Shown: positions 15,289 to 23,239, counted from the stretch's first letter. The stretch: DNA of 34,262 nt from Inhella sp. (GCF_027532025.1 NZ_JAPZSY010000045.1:1-34262), one strand, 5' to 3'. Notes: generated from the sequence alone by a model not told the origin. Program-made: numbers and translations.

Positions 15289-16056
15289 TCAGCCGCGCAG
15301 GCCCTCGTACAGCGCCACGTAGGCCTGCGTCAGCGGGTGGCCGGGCTCCATGTGCACCAGCGGCAGCGCGCGTTCGTGGCTTTCTTTCACCTTGACGCTG
15401 CTGCCCAGGTACGGTTGCAGCACCGGCAAGCCTTCGTCGATCAAGGCCTGAACCGTGCGTTGCGGCAGGCTGGCGCGCGCTTGGAACTGGTTGACCACGA
15501 TGCCTTCGACGTGCAGGGCCTCGTTGTGGTCGGCCTGGATCTCCTGCACGTTGTGCACCAACTCGTACAGCGCGCGGCGCGCGAATTCGTCGCAGTCGAA
15601 GGGGATGAGGCAGCTGTCGGCCGCGATGAGAGCCGAGCGCGTGTAGAAGTTCAGCGCTGGCGGGGTGTCGATCCACACCTCGTCGTAGCCCTCGGCCACC
15701 TCGTTCAGCGCGTCGCGCAGTTTGTAGATCTTGTGCCGCGTCTCCAGCTTGCTGTGCAGCTCGTCCAGCTCCGCGCTGGCGGGCATCAGGTGCAGCCGCT
15801 CGAAGGGCGTTTCGGTGATGAATTCGGTGGCCTTGGCGGGCCGCACGCTGAACTTCAACGAGCTCTCGAAAAACGCCGCGCTGCCCGTGCCTTCGGGCGC
15901 CGGCTCGTCGCCCAACAGGTAACGGGTGGCATTGCCCTGGCGGTCCAGGTCGATGAGCAGCACGCGCTGGCCCTGGCTGGCCGCGATGGCGGCGAGGTTG
16001 GTGGCGATGGTGGATTTGCCCACCCCACCCTTTTGGTTGAACACCACACGACGCAT
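15289..16056 (-). CDS. ParA/Soj-like ATPase (solitary)
   Basis: P-loop ATPase of 255 residues of the ParA/MinD class. It has the deviant Walker A KGGVGKST (residues 9-16) with signature lysine, LLIDLDRQGNAT, and Walker B VWIDTPPAL. Members position DNA, proteobacterial complexes or storage granules on the nucleoid. No ParB gene or parS-like sites are visible nearby, so this is an orphan or works with a distant partner. Start: ATG 16056 has AGGAG 8 nt upstream, whereas the earlier GTG at 16065 lies inside that ribosome binding site. It is convergent with the DUF2805 gene and divergent from the response regulator. Confidence 0.9.
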   Translation of the reverse strand: MRRVVFNQKGGVGKSTIATNLAAIAASQGQRVLLIDLDRQGNATRYLLGDEPAPEGTGSAAFFESSLKFSVRPAKATEFITETPFERLHLMPASAELDELHSKLETRHKIYKLRDALNEVAEGYDEVWIDTPPALNFYTRSALIAADSCLIPFDCDEFARRALYELVHNVQEIQADHNEALHVEGIVVNQFQARASLPQRTVQALIDEGLPVLQPYLGSSVKVKESHERALPLVHMEPGHPLTQAYVALYEGLRG

Positions 16057-16136
16057 CACCCGCACTCCTGGTCGATCCGAGAAGCAGTTATTGTGCGATG
16101 CAGCAATGGCGCTGGGGCGGCGGCTCGCTCACCCCC

Positions 16137-16172
16137 CCTAGGTTGGGGTGCTTCCTCTAGGGGAAGTCTAGG
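16137..16172. promoter_or_regulatory. CTAGG-repeat operator candidate in the parA/response-regulator divergent region
   Basis: Three CTAGG motifs begin at 16138, 16157 and 16168. The middle one is the centre of CTTCCTCTAGGGGAAG (16151-16166), a 16-bp palindrome with a single mismatched pair. CTAG is rare in most proteobacterial DNA, so three in 36 bp is notable. The divergent spacer is 185 bp. Which protein binds is unknown. Confidence 0.5.
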
Positions 16173-16241
16173 GTTAGCGCGATCAGAGCCCGGCGCCCAG
16201 CGTCCCACAATGGTCTTCCAACGGTTACCTGCCCTCCCACC

Positions 16242-16733
16242 ATGACCTGCGAATCTTGCGAGTCTCACGACCCCGACGAGCTGGTGTTGACGGACGACGA
16301 CGCCGAGCCCAGCATCACCGACGGCCTGTTGCCGCCCTGGCGTTTGCTGGTGGTGGACGACGAGCCCACGGTGCTCGAGGTGACCGAGATGGTGCTCAAG
16401 GGCCACCGTTGTGCGGGACGCACCCTGTCGTTGACCTTGGCCCACAGCGCCGCCGAGGCCCGCGACATCTTGGCGCGCGACCCCCATTTCGCGCTCGCCT
16501 TGGTCGACGTCGTGATGGAAACCGAGCACGCGGGCTTGGACTTGGTCGACCACATCCGCCACCAGCCGGAGCTGTCGGCCATGCGCGTGGTGGTGCGCAG
16601 CGGCCAGGCCGGGCGGGTGGAGCGCGACGCCGTGTTGGCGCGCGGCAATGTCGATGCCTACTGGGCCAAGACCGAGCTCAGCGCCGCCGTGTTGCGGCAG
16701 GCGCTGTGCGACACCTTGCGGGCTGCAGCCTGA
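16242..16733 (+). CDS. Receiver-only response regulator
   Basis: 163 residues with one receiver domain and no output domain. The acidic pair is D39-D40 (VVDDEP), the phospho-acceptor is D89 in LVDVVMET, Ser120 takes the Thr/Ser position in VRSGQ, and Lys143 is the conserved lysine in AKTEL. The pattern around LAHSAAEAR, DVVMET and RSGQAG closely resembles receivers that carry a DUF3369 sensor domain, which is absent here. The downstream histidine kinase gene starts 15 nt later, so this pair forms an operon and a two-component relay. An unusual N-terminal leader of about 30 residues rich in Cys, Asp and Glu precedes the domain. The ribosome binding site at ATG 16242 is weak. Confidence 0.88.
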   Translation: MTCESCESHDPDELVLTDDDAEPSITDGLLPPWRLLVVDDEPTVLEVTEMVLKGHRCAGRTLSLTLAHSAAEARDILARDPHFALALVDVVMETEHAGLDLVDHIRHQPELSAMRVVVRSGQAGRVERDAVLARGNVDAYWAKTELSAAVLRQALCDTLRAAA

Positions 16734-16748
16734 ACGTCGGGCCAGGCG

Positions 16749-18167
16749 ATGCGGCCTGAACTGCGCGCCATCATGAGACGGGTCTCGATGAGCCCGCTCA
16801 TCGACGGCGGCGCCGACGACGCGGCCATCCGGCTGGTGCTGAACAGCCTGTGCGAGGGGCTCAACGTGGCCCGCGGTGGGGTGTGGTTCCTGGACGAAGC
16901 GCGCAACGCCCTGCGCTGCCGCCTGCTGGTGGACCGCCAGGCGGGCACCGAATCCGACGCCACCGTGCTGCATCGGCAGGATTACCCCGCCTATTTCGAG
17001 GCCCTGCAGCACGAGCGGGCCATCCCTGCCCACAACGCGCGCACCGACCCGAGCACCCGCGAGTTCACTGCCGGCTACCTCGAGCCCTTGAACATCCACG
17101 CCATGCTGGACGTGCCCATTCGCCACCACGGCGCCATGATCGGCGTCGTGTGTGCCGAACACTTGGGCGCACCGCGCACCTGGAGCGACGACGACATTGC
17201 CTTTGCCGGCAGCTTGGGCGACTTGGTGGGCCGGGCCTTGAATGCGCGTGAGCAGCGCGACACCCAAGTGGCATTGGCCTGCCTGAACCAAGAACTCGAA
17301 GACCGCGTGGCCCGGCGCACGGCAGAGGTCGTGGCCTTGAGGGATCAGCTCGTCGAGACCGACAAGATGGCAGCGCTGGGCGGCCTGGTGGCCGGCGTGG
17401 CCCACGAGATCAACACCCCCCTGGGCGTGTCGGTCACCGCGGCCAGCGTTTTGCGGGAGGTCCATGCCCAGTTTGGTGCGGCCTTGGCGGCCGGACAACT
17501 GCGGCGCTCGCATTTGCAGGCCCTGCTGCGGCAGCAAGAGCAAGCCATCGACCTGCTGGAGGGCAATTTGCGCCGGGCGGCCACCCTGGTCGAAAGCTTC
17601 AAGCAGACCGCCGTCGACCAATGCACGGACCCCCTGGAGCTTGTGGACCTCGAACCCCTGCTGTCGCGCACGCTGATGAGCCTCAACCCCCTCACAAAAG
17701 CGGTGTGCGAGGCCGTGCCCTTGAGCGTGCCGGCGGGGCTCAGCCTGCGAACCTACCCAGGCAGCCTGATCCAGGTGGTGACCAACCTGCTCACCAACGC
17801 TGCGCGCCATGCCTTTCCCACCCCCCGGCCCGATGCCCAACTGTCGGTGACCGTGGAGGCGATCCCGGGCGGGGGGGCCGAGCTGGCCGTGCGCGACAAC
17901 GGCGTGGGCATCGACCCCAGCCTGCAGCGGCGGGTGTTCGAACCCTTTTTCACCACCCGCCGGGGCGACGGGGGCAGCGGCCTTGGGCTGTCCATTGCCT
18001 ACAACCTCGTCTCGCAACGACTGGGTGGCCGCCTCAGCCTGGACAGCCAGCCCGGCCAAGGCGCCTGTTTCCGCGTGCGCCTGCCCGCCGTGGCACCGGC
18101 ACCGGCGCCGCCGCCGTCCGATCAGCGCGCCGGCCCGTCGGACGGCGCCATGCCCGTCCAGGGCTGA
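16749..18167 (+). CDS. Soluble GAF-domain sensor histidine kinase
   Basis: 472-residue kinase without membrane segments. A GAF domain spans about residues 20-165 (ARGGVWFLDE, MLDVPIRHHGAMIGVVCAEH), followed by a coiled coil (QELEDRVARRTAEVVALRDQ). The dimerisation and phospho-acceptor helix carries His219 in GVAHEINTPLG. The ATPase domain has the N box NLLTNAARHA, G1 DNGVGID, F box FEPFFTT and G2 GSGLGLS. Its likely partner is the receiver protein encoded 15 nt upstream. The signal sensed by the GAF domain is unknown. Its 3' end overlaps the 3' end of the opposite-strand MFS gene by 46 bp. Confidence 0.92.
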   Translation: MRPELRAIMRRVSMSPLIDGGADDAAIRLVLNSLCEGLNVARGGVWFLDEARNALRCRLLVDRQAGTESDATVLHRQDYPAYFEALQHERAIPAHNARTDPSTREFTAGYLEPLNIHAMLDVPIRHHGAMIGVVCAEHLGAPRTWSDDDIAFAGSLGDLVGRALNAREQRDTQVALACLNQELEDRVARRTAEVVALRDQLVETDKMAALGGLVAGVAHEINTPLGVSVTAASVLREVHAQFGAALAAGQLRRSHLQALLRQQEQAIDLLEGNLRRAATLVESFKQTAVDQCTDPLELVDLEPLLSRTLMSLNPLTKAVCEAVPLSVPAGLSLRTYPGSLIQVVTNLLTNAARHAFPTPRPDAQLSVTVEAIPGGGAELAVRDNGVGIDPSLQRRVFEPFFTTRRGDGGSGLGLSIAYNLVSQRLGGRLSLDSQPGQGACFRVRLPAVAPAPAPPPSDQRAGPSDGAMPVQG

Positions 18168-19834
18168 CGGCTGCCCCACAGCAGCAGCACGGCCCCCAGC
18201 AGCACCAGCGCGGCCCAGGCCAGCATCGGCCCCCCATGGGGCGCCGCGGGCACGGGCCAGAAGCGGCGCAGCGCCAGCGCCGCCATCCCCAAGGCCGCCC
18301 AAGGCGCCCAGCGGGCCCAGGCGCCGCCCTCGCGGGACATGGCACGCCCTGCCAGCAGCACCAGCGCGCCGGCGACGAACACCAGCGTGAACAGGGTGTC
18401 CAGGATGGAGCGCAGGCCCCCTTCGCCGCCGGAGACGGCCTGGAGCGGCAGCCAGAGCAACGTCAGCACGCCCAGCCCCAAGCACAGCGTGCGCGCGCGG
18501 CGCACCGGCGCGCCGTCGTCCTCCGCGCGGCGGGCGGGCCGGATGAGGGGCAGCAGCAGCAGCCCCAACAGGCCCACCGCCGCGTCCACCATCAGCGTGA
18601 TCGGGTAGCCCCAGGCGTCGATCGCGATGCCCTGCCACGTGGCCGCCGTGGCGATGGCGACGTTGGACAGGGCCATGTAAGCCGTGAACTGCGTGCCAGC
18701 CACGCGCGGATCGGTCACGTCCATCATGGCTGCGGTGCGTGTGCCGTACTGCAGCCCCATGAACACGTTGTAGGCCATGGTGGCCACCCACAGGGCTTGC
18801 ACCAGCACGGGGTCGAGTTGGCGGGCGCTGGCCGCACGCGGCATCACGTGCCCCTGCCCCCACAGCACCCACGCCAGGTACAGGCAGGGCAGGCTCATCA
18901 GCGCCGTGTACACCGCCAGGGTGCGGCGCCGGCCCAGTCGATCGGACAACCAGCCCCCCAGCACCATCGACACGCCCGACACGAGGGTCGACCACAGCGT
19001 CAGCGTCGCCACTTGCGCGTCGTTGAAGCCCAACTCCACCGACAAGTTCGATTGCAGGGCCAGCCCCAGGCTCATGGCGCCTGCCGGCAACAGGCAGAAC
19101 AGCACCCCGGCATAGGCGCCCCGGCTGCCCAGGAAGGCCCGAAAGGCCGACACAGAAAACGCCTGCATCTCACCCAGCACCTGCGCCAGACCGCGGCTCG
19201 CCTGCTGCGCGCCGTGCTGCGCCGACGCTGCGGCGGCCACCACCGCCTCTTTCATCGGCAGCACCACCAAACCGGTGACGGTCAGGATCGCCAGCCCCAC
19301 GAAGAGAAAGGTGGGCTGGAAGCCCGTGTAGGGCGTCAGCATCAGCACCCCGGCGCCGCCAATCGCCTGCCCCAAGGACGCACCGGCGAACATCAAACCG
19401 TTGGCCAGGCCCCGTTCGTTCTCGGCTAGGGTGTTGCACGCCAGCGCATCGATGGCGACGTCTTGCACCGCGCCAAAGGTGTTGTGCACCAACAGCAGGG
19501 TGGTGAACAGCGCCAACTGTTTCGGCAGGTCCAGCACCACCAGGCCGCTCAGGCTCAGGGCCATCAGCACCTGCATGGCGATTATCCAGGCGCGGTAGTG
19601 CCCGAAGCGGGCCGATCGGAACACGTCCACCACCGGGCCGAAGGCCCACTTGAAGCTCCAGGGCACGTAGAACGAGGCGACGAACAGACCGATCTCGGTC
19701 GGGCTCACGTCCAGGCGCCGCAGGTAGGTGGCGATGGCGGTGACGGCAAAGCCCAGAGGGATGCCCTCGGTCACGTACAGCGCGAAGAAGGCGCCGAGTC
19801 GGCCGCGTCGCGAGGCCAGCAGGTTGGGCAACAT
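18122..19834 (-). CDS. AmpG-like MFS transporter
   Basis: Inner-membrane transporter of 570 residues with about 14 hydrophobic segments. The N-terminal half (ALYVTEGIPLGF, then FVASFYVPWSFKWAFGPVVD) matches the PAT/AmpG branch of the major facilitator superfamily, whose best-known member imports anhydromuropeptides during cell-wall recycling. The MFS loop motif appears as GGWLSDRLGRRRTL. It is longer than typical 12-TM AmpG because of an extra C-terminal hydrophobic region. The ATG at 19834 starts the homologous part; the frame is open further upstream into the tRNA but that part is not protein-like. No cell-wall genes adjoin, so the substrate is uncertain. Confidence 0.8.
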   Translation of the reverse strand: MLPNLLASRRGRLGAFFALYVTEGIPLGFAVTAIATYLRRLDVSPTEIGLFVASFYVPWSFKWAFGPVVDVFRSARFGHYRAWIIAMQVLMALSLSGLVVLDLPKQLALFTTLLLVHNTFGAVQDVAIDALACNTLAENERGLANGLMFAGASLGQAIGGAGVLMLTPYTGFQPTFLFVGLAILTVTGLVVLPMKEAVVAAAASAQHGAQQASRGLAQVLGEMQAFSVSAFRAFLGSRGAYAGVLFCLLPAGAMSLGLALQSNLSVELGFNDAQVATLTLWSTLVSGVSMVLGGWLSDRLGRRRTLAVYTALMSLPCLYLAWVLWGQGHVMPRAASARQLDPVLVQALWVATMAYNVFMGLQYGTRTAAMMDVTDPRVAGTQFTAYMALSNVAIATAATWQGIAIDAWGYPITLMVDAAVGLLGLLLLPLIRPARRAEDDGAPVRRARTLCLGLGVLTLLWLPLQAVSGGEGGLRSILDTLFTLVFVAGALVLLAGRAMSREGGAWARWAPWAALGMAALALRRFWPVPAAPHGGPMLAWAALVLLGAVLLLWGSRQPWTGMAPSDGPAR

Positions 19835-19854
19835 GAGGACCCCAGATGCGACAA

Positions 19855-19879
19855 CGCCCGCTGTGAGAAACAGCGGGCG
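19855..19879 (-). terminator. Hairpin after tRNA-Arg
   Basis: CGCCCGCTG and CAGCGGGCG form a perfect 9-bp stem with a 7-nt loop, 13 nt after the tRNA 3' end. Only a short T-run (TTGT) follows, so termination may be partial and the MFS gene may receive read-through. Confidence 0.65.
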
Positions 19880-19891
19880 CTGGATGTGCTG

Positions 19892-19966
19892 TGGCGCGAC
19901 CGGCAAGAATCGAACTTGCGACGCGGCCTTCGGAGGGCCGCATGATATCCACTTCACCACGGTCGC
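19892..19966 (-). tRNA. tRNA-Arg (anticodon CCG)
   Basis: 75 nt including an encoded CCA end. The acceptor stem GCGACCG pairs with CGGTCGC; discriminator G precedes CCA. The anticodon stem CGGCC/GGCCG encloses the loop CTCCGAA, giving anticodon CCG, which reads the Arg codon CGG. The T arm contains GTTCGAATC. The D arm is regular. A -10-like TACAAT lies 13 nt upstream. Confidence 0.95.
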
Positions 19967-19979
19967 AGCGAAGCCCGCC

Positions 19980-19985
19980 ATTGTA
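19980..19985 (-). promoter_or_regulatory. -10 element of the tRNA-Arg promoter
   Basis: TACAAT on the minus strand, 13 nt before the tRNA 5' end. No clear -35 hexamer is seen at 16-18 bp. Confidence 0.45.
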
Positions 19986-20015
19986 GACGCCCGAAGCCCG
20001 CCACCCCCCGCTGGC

Positions 20016-20021
20016 TATACT
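20016..20021 (+). promoter_or_regulatory. -10 element of the cytochrome c gene
   Basis: TATACT, a near-consensus sigma-70 -10, 42 nt before the cytochrome ATG. A matching -35 at the right distance is not evident. Confidence 0.45.
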
Positions 20022-20063
20022 GCGCCCCTTGTTTTTCCCGCGCCCACCCGTGCTGAGGACCGC

Positions 20064-20585
20064 ATGAGCCACGATCACCAAGAAGCCCACGAAGGCCCGA
20101 TCAAGACCCCCAAGCAACTTGCGTGGGCCGTGTTGCTCTCGATCGTCGTCCCCGTGTTGACCATCATCCTGTTGGCGTACGCGGTGTCCAGCAAAGTCAA
20201 GCCGGCGGCGGGTTCGGAGGCCTTGGAGGCCGAAGCAGTGAACCAGCGCATCCGCCCGGTGGCGCAGGTCGAGGTCAAGGACGCCAACGACGCCAGCGCC
20301 CTCAAGACGGGCGAGCAGGTGTTCCAGGCCCAGTGCGCGGCTTGTCACGTCAGCGGTGCGGCCGGTGCCCCAAAGCTCGGTGACGCGGCCGCTTGGGGCC
20401 CGCGCATCAAGACCGGTTACGACGCGTTGCTCAACTCGTCCCTGAAGGGCAAAGGTGCGATGGGCGCTCAGGGCGGTGGCGACTTTTCCGACCTCGAAAT
20501 CGGCCGCGCCGTGGTCTATCTGACCAACCAGAGCGGCGGCAAGTTCGACGAACCCAAGGCGCCAGCCGCCCCGGCCGCCCCCTGA
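20064..20585 (+). CDS. Membrane-anchored cytochrome c5 family protein
   Basis: Electron carrier of 173 residues. One N-terminal membrane helix at about residues 20-42 anchors it with the haem domain in the periplasm. The single haem site is CAACH (91-95) and the likely axial Met is M133 in GAMGAQGG. The spacing and GVYLTN-like end (GRAVVYLTNQSGG) fit the cytochrome c5 (CycB2-type) group. A Pro/Ala tail ends the protein. ATG 20064 is preceded by GAGGA at a good distance; the frame is open further 5' but crosses the tRNA gene. It probably feeds or receives electrons in respiration; partner unknown. A strong hairpin follows the gene. Confidence 0.92.
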   Translation: MSHDHQEAHEGPIKTPKQLAWAVLLSIVVPVLTIILLAYAVSSKVKPAAGSEALEAEAVNQRIRPVAQVEVKDANDASALKTGEQVFQAQCAACHVSGAAGAPKLGDAAAWGPRIKTGYDALLNSSLKGKGAMGAQGGGDFSDLEIGRAVVYLTNQSGGKFDEPKAPAAPAAP

Positions 20586-20605
20586 GGCCCACGGCCTGAA
20601 CGCGA

Positions 20606-20628
20606 GAAGCCGCCCACCGGGCGGCTTC
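20606..20628. terminator. Bidirectional hairpin between convergent genes
   Basis: GAAGCCGCCC-ACC-GGGCGGCTTC is a perfect 10-bp stem with a 3-nt loop between the cytochrome gene and the convergent gene ending at 20635. A short GTCGTTT follows on the plus strand. Confidence 0.75.
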
Positions 20629-20634
20629 GTCGTT

Positions 20635-21144
20635 TCAGGGCTGCCGCACGAAGCCGTAGCGGGCGGGCAAATCGGCGCTGGCCACCTCCACCAGCGGCCA
20701 GGCGCTGCCTTCCAGGCGTTCGGCCGCCAGGGCCATGTCCAGGCTGTGCACCAGGCCCAGGCCCTTGGGCGTGTCAAGGTAGAGCCAGCCGGCCTCGTCC
20801 AGCACCGCTTCGCGCGGCGCGAGCGACTCGCCCGTGTGATCCACCACCGTGCCGTCGTCGTGCAGTCGCAGCACCAAGGGGGCTGCTTCCAGGGCCGCGT
20901 ACACCCGCTGCGGGCCGTTTTGAAAGTACCAGGCGCCTTGGGCGTCGGGAGCGTAGTTGCGGTGGATGAAGCCGATCAGTTTGTCGTGCCGCAAGCGGCT
21001 GCCCTTGGCCTGTGGGAAGGGGCCGGCGGCTTGACAGGCATCGTCTCGCAGGTACCAGTCGCCGCGGGCATCCAGCCCGAGCCAGCCGCGGCAGTCGGGC
21101 ACGTGGGGCCACTTGGCCATGGCCGCTTTGACGATCTCATCCAT
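20635..21144 (-). CDS. Conserved hypothetical protein (betaproteobacterial DUF)
   Basis: 169 residues, soluble, no signal peptide or membrane segment. The pattern WPHVPDCRGWLGLDARGDWYLRDD-like start, then KGSRLRHDKLIGFIHRNY and FQNGPQRVYAAL, is familiar from a family of unknown function common in Betaproteobacteria; I think it is DUF2944 or DUF2946 but cannot confirm the number. Its start overlaps the end of the YheT-like gene by 8 bp, so it is translated from the same message. No function is proposed. Confidence 0.8.
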   Translation of the reverse strand: MDEIVKAAMAKWPHVPDCRGWLGLDARGDWYLRDDACQAAGPFPQAKGSRLRHDKLIGFIHRNYAPDAQGAWYFQNGPQRVYAALEAAPLVLRLHDDGTVVDHTGESLAPREAVLDEAGWLYLDTPKGLGLVHSLDMALAAERLEGSAWPLVEVASADLPARYGFVRQP

Positions 21145-22135
21145 CGCTTGACCTCAGGTGCTGCGTCAGCCAGGCGCACACGCTGCGCGGCAGGTCCAAC
21201 ACGGTGCCCGGAAACGCGCCACTGGGGAAGCCGGCATGCCCACCGTGCGCCGGTCGCCACAGCGTCACCGGGCGGCCGGCGGGCGGGCGCTGGGGCAGGC
21301 TCAGCGTGGGCACGAAGGGGTCGTTGCGGGCGTTGAGCACCAGGCTGGGCACACGCAGCGCATCCAGCCTGGGGCCGGCGCTGGCGCGGGCGTAGTAGTC
21401 GGCGGCATCGCGAAAGCCGTGCAGCGGGGCGGTGAACACGTCGTCGAAGTCACGCAGGCTGCGCACTTGGCGGAGGGTGTCGGCGTCGAACAGGCCGGGG
21501 TGCTGGTCCAGCTTGCGCAGGGCCTTGGGCACCATGCTGTGCAGGAAGTAGCGCGTGTAAATGGCGCGATTCAGACCCTGGTGGATGGCGTCGCCAGCGG
21601 CCGCCAAGTCCAGCGGAGCGGAGATGGCCGCGATGGCGCCCACGCTGGAGCCCGCCGCCGCGCCCGACTCTTGTGCCCACCGCAACAGCGCGTTGCCGCC
21701 CAAGCTGACGCCGACCGCCACCATCGGCCCCGCATGGCGGGCGCGGCACTGGGCCAGCATCCAGCCGACCTCTTCAAAGTCACCCGAGTGGTAGGCCCGC
21801 GGACCGCGGTTGAGTTCGCCCGAGCAGCCCCGGAAGTGGGGCAAGGCAACGGCCCAGCCCAGGCGCCGGGCGTGGCTGGCGAAGGCCTGGCTGTAGTGGC
21901 TGGCCGAGCTGCCCTCCAGGCCGTGGAACAGCACCAAGAGGGGCGGGGACGGAGCGTCGGTTGGTGCGTCCTGCCAATCGCAGTCAACGAAGTCGCCGTC
22001 CGGCGTGTCCCAGCGCTCCCGCCGCCACTGGGGCGGACAGTCTGGGTGCTGCAGGCGGCTGAACAGCTTGGGCCAGATGGTCTGCGCGTGCCCGCCGGGC
22101 AGCCAGCGCGGGGCGTGGATCTGGGGCGGCTTCAA
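21137..22135 (-). CDS. yheT: YheT-family alpha/beta hydrolase
   Basis: 332 residues of the YheT/AB-hydrolase group (EMB8/ABHD1-3 relatives). The N-terminal signature WLPGGHAQTIWP (11-22) is diagnostic. The triad is Ser144 in GVSLGG, Asp272 in NARNDPF, and His300 in HGGHAGF; LFHGLEGSS carries the oxyanion hole. The frame begins with TTG at 22135; there is no in-frame ATG before the conserved region and no clear ribosome binding site, so the start is tentative. The substrate of bacterial YheT is not settled. It sits between the NTF2-like gene (16 nt away) and the unknown gene it overlaps, in a tight minus-strand run. Confidence 0.88.
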   Translation of the reverse strand: MKPPQIHAPRWLPGGHAQTIWPKLFSRLQHPDCPPQWRRERWDTPDGDFVDCDWQDAPTDAPSPPLLVLFHGLEGSSASHYSQAFASHARRLGWAVALPHFRGCSGELNRGPRAYHSGDFEEVGWMLAQCRARHAGPMVAVGVSLGGNALLRWAQESGAAAGSSVGAIAAISAPLDLAAAGDAIHQGLNRAIYTRYFLHSMVPKALRKLDQHPGLFDADTLRQVRSLRDFDDVFTAPLHGFRDAADYYARASAGPRLDALRVPSLVLNARNDPFVPTLSLPQRPPAGRPVTLWRPAHGGHAGFPSGAFPGTVLDLPRSVCAWLTQHLRSSDG

Positions 22136-22151
22136 AGCGATGCGGCCGCTG

Positions 22152-22580
22152 TCAGTGCAGGGTGTTGGTGTCGCTGTGGTGCACGTGGCCCGACTCGTCG
22201 GCCGTGCCCGGGCTGGCGTGGTGCAGCACCAAGCGCCAGCCTTCGGCCGTGCGCAGGTACACGTTGGTCGCCATCACCCAAGCGACTTGCGGGCCGCTGC
22301 CTTCGGCCGCGCCCGGCACGAGCACGCGCTCGCGCACCTGGTGCACGGCCAGCTGTTCGGTGTGCAGGCGTTGCACGTCGGCGGCCTGCACGGCCACCGG
22401 GCCGCGGGCAAACAGGGCGCCGAAACCCGCGCGGATGGCCGTGGCCCCCACCAGCGGCGGCTGGCCCGGCAGGATGCAGCGCACCATCTCGTCGGCCACC
22501 CACAGGGCCATCAGGCGCTCCAGGTCGGCGGTTTGCAGCGCCTCGTACAGCTGGGCCTCGATCTCGTCGGGGCTGGCCAT
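22152..22580 (-). CDS. NTF2-like / SnoaL-type protein
   Basis: About 142 residues with the cone-shaped NTF2-like pattern: an N-terminal helix pair (IEAQLYEALQTADLERLMAL, W at start of VADEMV), the mid segment LVGATAIRAGFGALFA, and the C-terminal strand GWRLVLHHASP. These proteins are either small enzymes or ligand-binding domains; those of the YybH/DUF4440 group in this gene neighbourhood have no agreed role. ATG 22580 is preferred; a GTG at 22613 would add 11 residues. A His-rich end (HVHHSDTNTLH) is unusual and could bind metal. It lies 41 bp after the zinc-finger gene. Confidence 0.78.
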   Translation of the reverse strand: MASPDEIEAQLYEALQTADLERLMALWVADEMVRCILPGQPPLVGATAIRAGFGALFARGPVAVQAADVQRLHTEQLAVHQVRERVLVPGAAEGSGPQVAWVMATNVYLRTAEGWRLVLHHASPGTADESGHVHHSDTNTLH

Positions 22581-22621
22581 CAAGACGGCCAGCGGGGCCT
22601 TGCGGCGCACCACGGCCGGGC

Positions 22622-22828
22622 TCAGTGGCCGTGGGCCAGGGTCTCGCCGGCTTTCAGCCGGTACTCGGTGCCGCAGTAGGGGCAGCGACCCTGCCCGTCG
22701 TGGCTCAGGTCGATGTAGACCTTGGGGTGGCTGCTCCACAGCGCCATTTGCGGGTTCGGGCAAGCCACGACCCCATGGCCCAGCAGGTCTTTGGCACTGA
22801 CTTCGACAACGGCGGCGGGTTGGCTCAT
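22622..22828 (-). CDS. CHCC zinc-finger protein (zf-CHCC, NDUFS6-like)
   Basis: 68 residues. Zinc ligands C23, H34, C49 and C52 give the order C-H-C-C of the zf-CHCC family, whose mitochondrial member is the complex I subunit NDUFS6. In Proteobacteria the free-standing form is common and of uncertain role; respiratory-complex assembly is a guess. AGGTCA precedes ATG 22828. A His-rich end (LAHGH) adds possible metal ligands. Confidence 0.88.
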   Translation of the reverse strand: MSQPAAVVEVSAKDLLGHGVVACPNPQMALWSSHPKVYIDLSHDGQGRCPYCGTEYRLKAGETLAHGH

Positions 22829-22861
22829 GGGGTGACCTGAGGGCAGCGGAAAAGCGCCATT

Positions 22862-23239
22862 TTAGGAAGCGGAAACCGGCTCAATGCGGCTCAGGCGGCC
22901 ACGCGCGTCGAAGGTCAGGATCAACACGGCGCCGCCGGCATCCCGCCAACGGTAGGTGTGGGCCGCCTCGGGCACCGGCTCCCCAGCGCTGCCGGCTTGG
23001 GCCAGCACATCCACCAGGGCCATGCCCGGGCGCAGCCGCGCGTGCAGGGCTGCGGCGTCGCCCACCACTCCCGTGGGCCCCTCCGCCGTCAAGCGCAGCA
23101 CGCGCATCAGGCGCAGGAAACGCGCCATCAACACCGCCATCACGCCGGCCAGCGCCAGCACCACGCCGGGCCAGCCCAGCAGGACGCCGCCCAGTAAGAG
23201 GGCGCCGAGGCCGCCCAGGGCTTGCCAAAGTGGGGTCAT
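22862..23239 (-). CDS. Small membrane protein of unknown function
   Basis: 125 residues. Residues about 7-42 form one long or two short hydrophobic helices (LGALLLGGVLLGWPGVVLAL), followed by a basic stop-transfer loop RFLRLMRVLR and a soluble C-terminal domain with GMALVDVLAQAG and YRWRDAGGAVLILTF. The general plan is conserved in Burkholderiales, where it carries unhelpful names. It begins the run zinc finger - NTF2-like - YheT. AGGA lies just before ATG 23239. Function unknown. Confidence 0.75.
   Translation of the reverse strand: MTPLWQALGGLGALLLGGVLLGWPGVVLALAGVMAVLMARFLRLMRVLRLTAEGPTGVVGDAAALHARLRPGMALVDVLAQAGSAGEPVPEAAHTYRWRDAGGAVLILTFDARGRLSRIEPVSAS

Noticed and set aside
16057-16065. 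GTG 16065 as start of the ParA gene
   Set aside because: It overlaps the AGGAG that serves ATG 16056; the normal family N-terminus begins at that ATG.
16056-18995. Long minus-strand frame opposite the two-component genes
   Set aside because: No domain, and it conflicts with clear kinase and receiver motifs on the plus strand.
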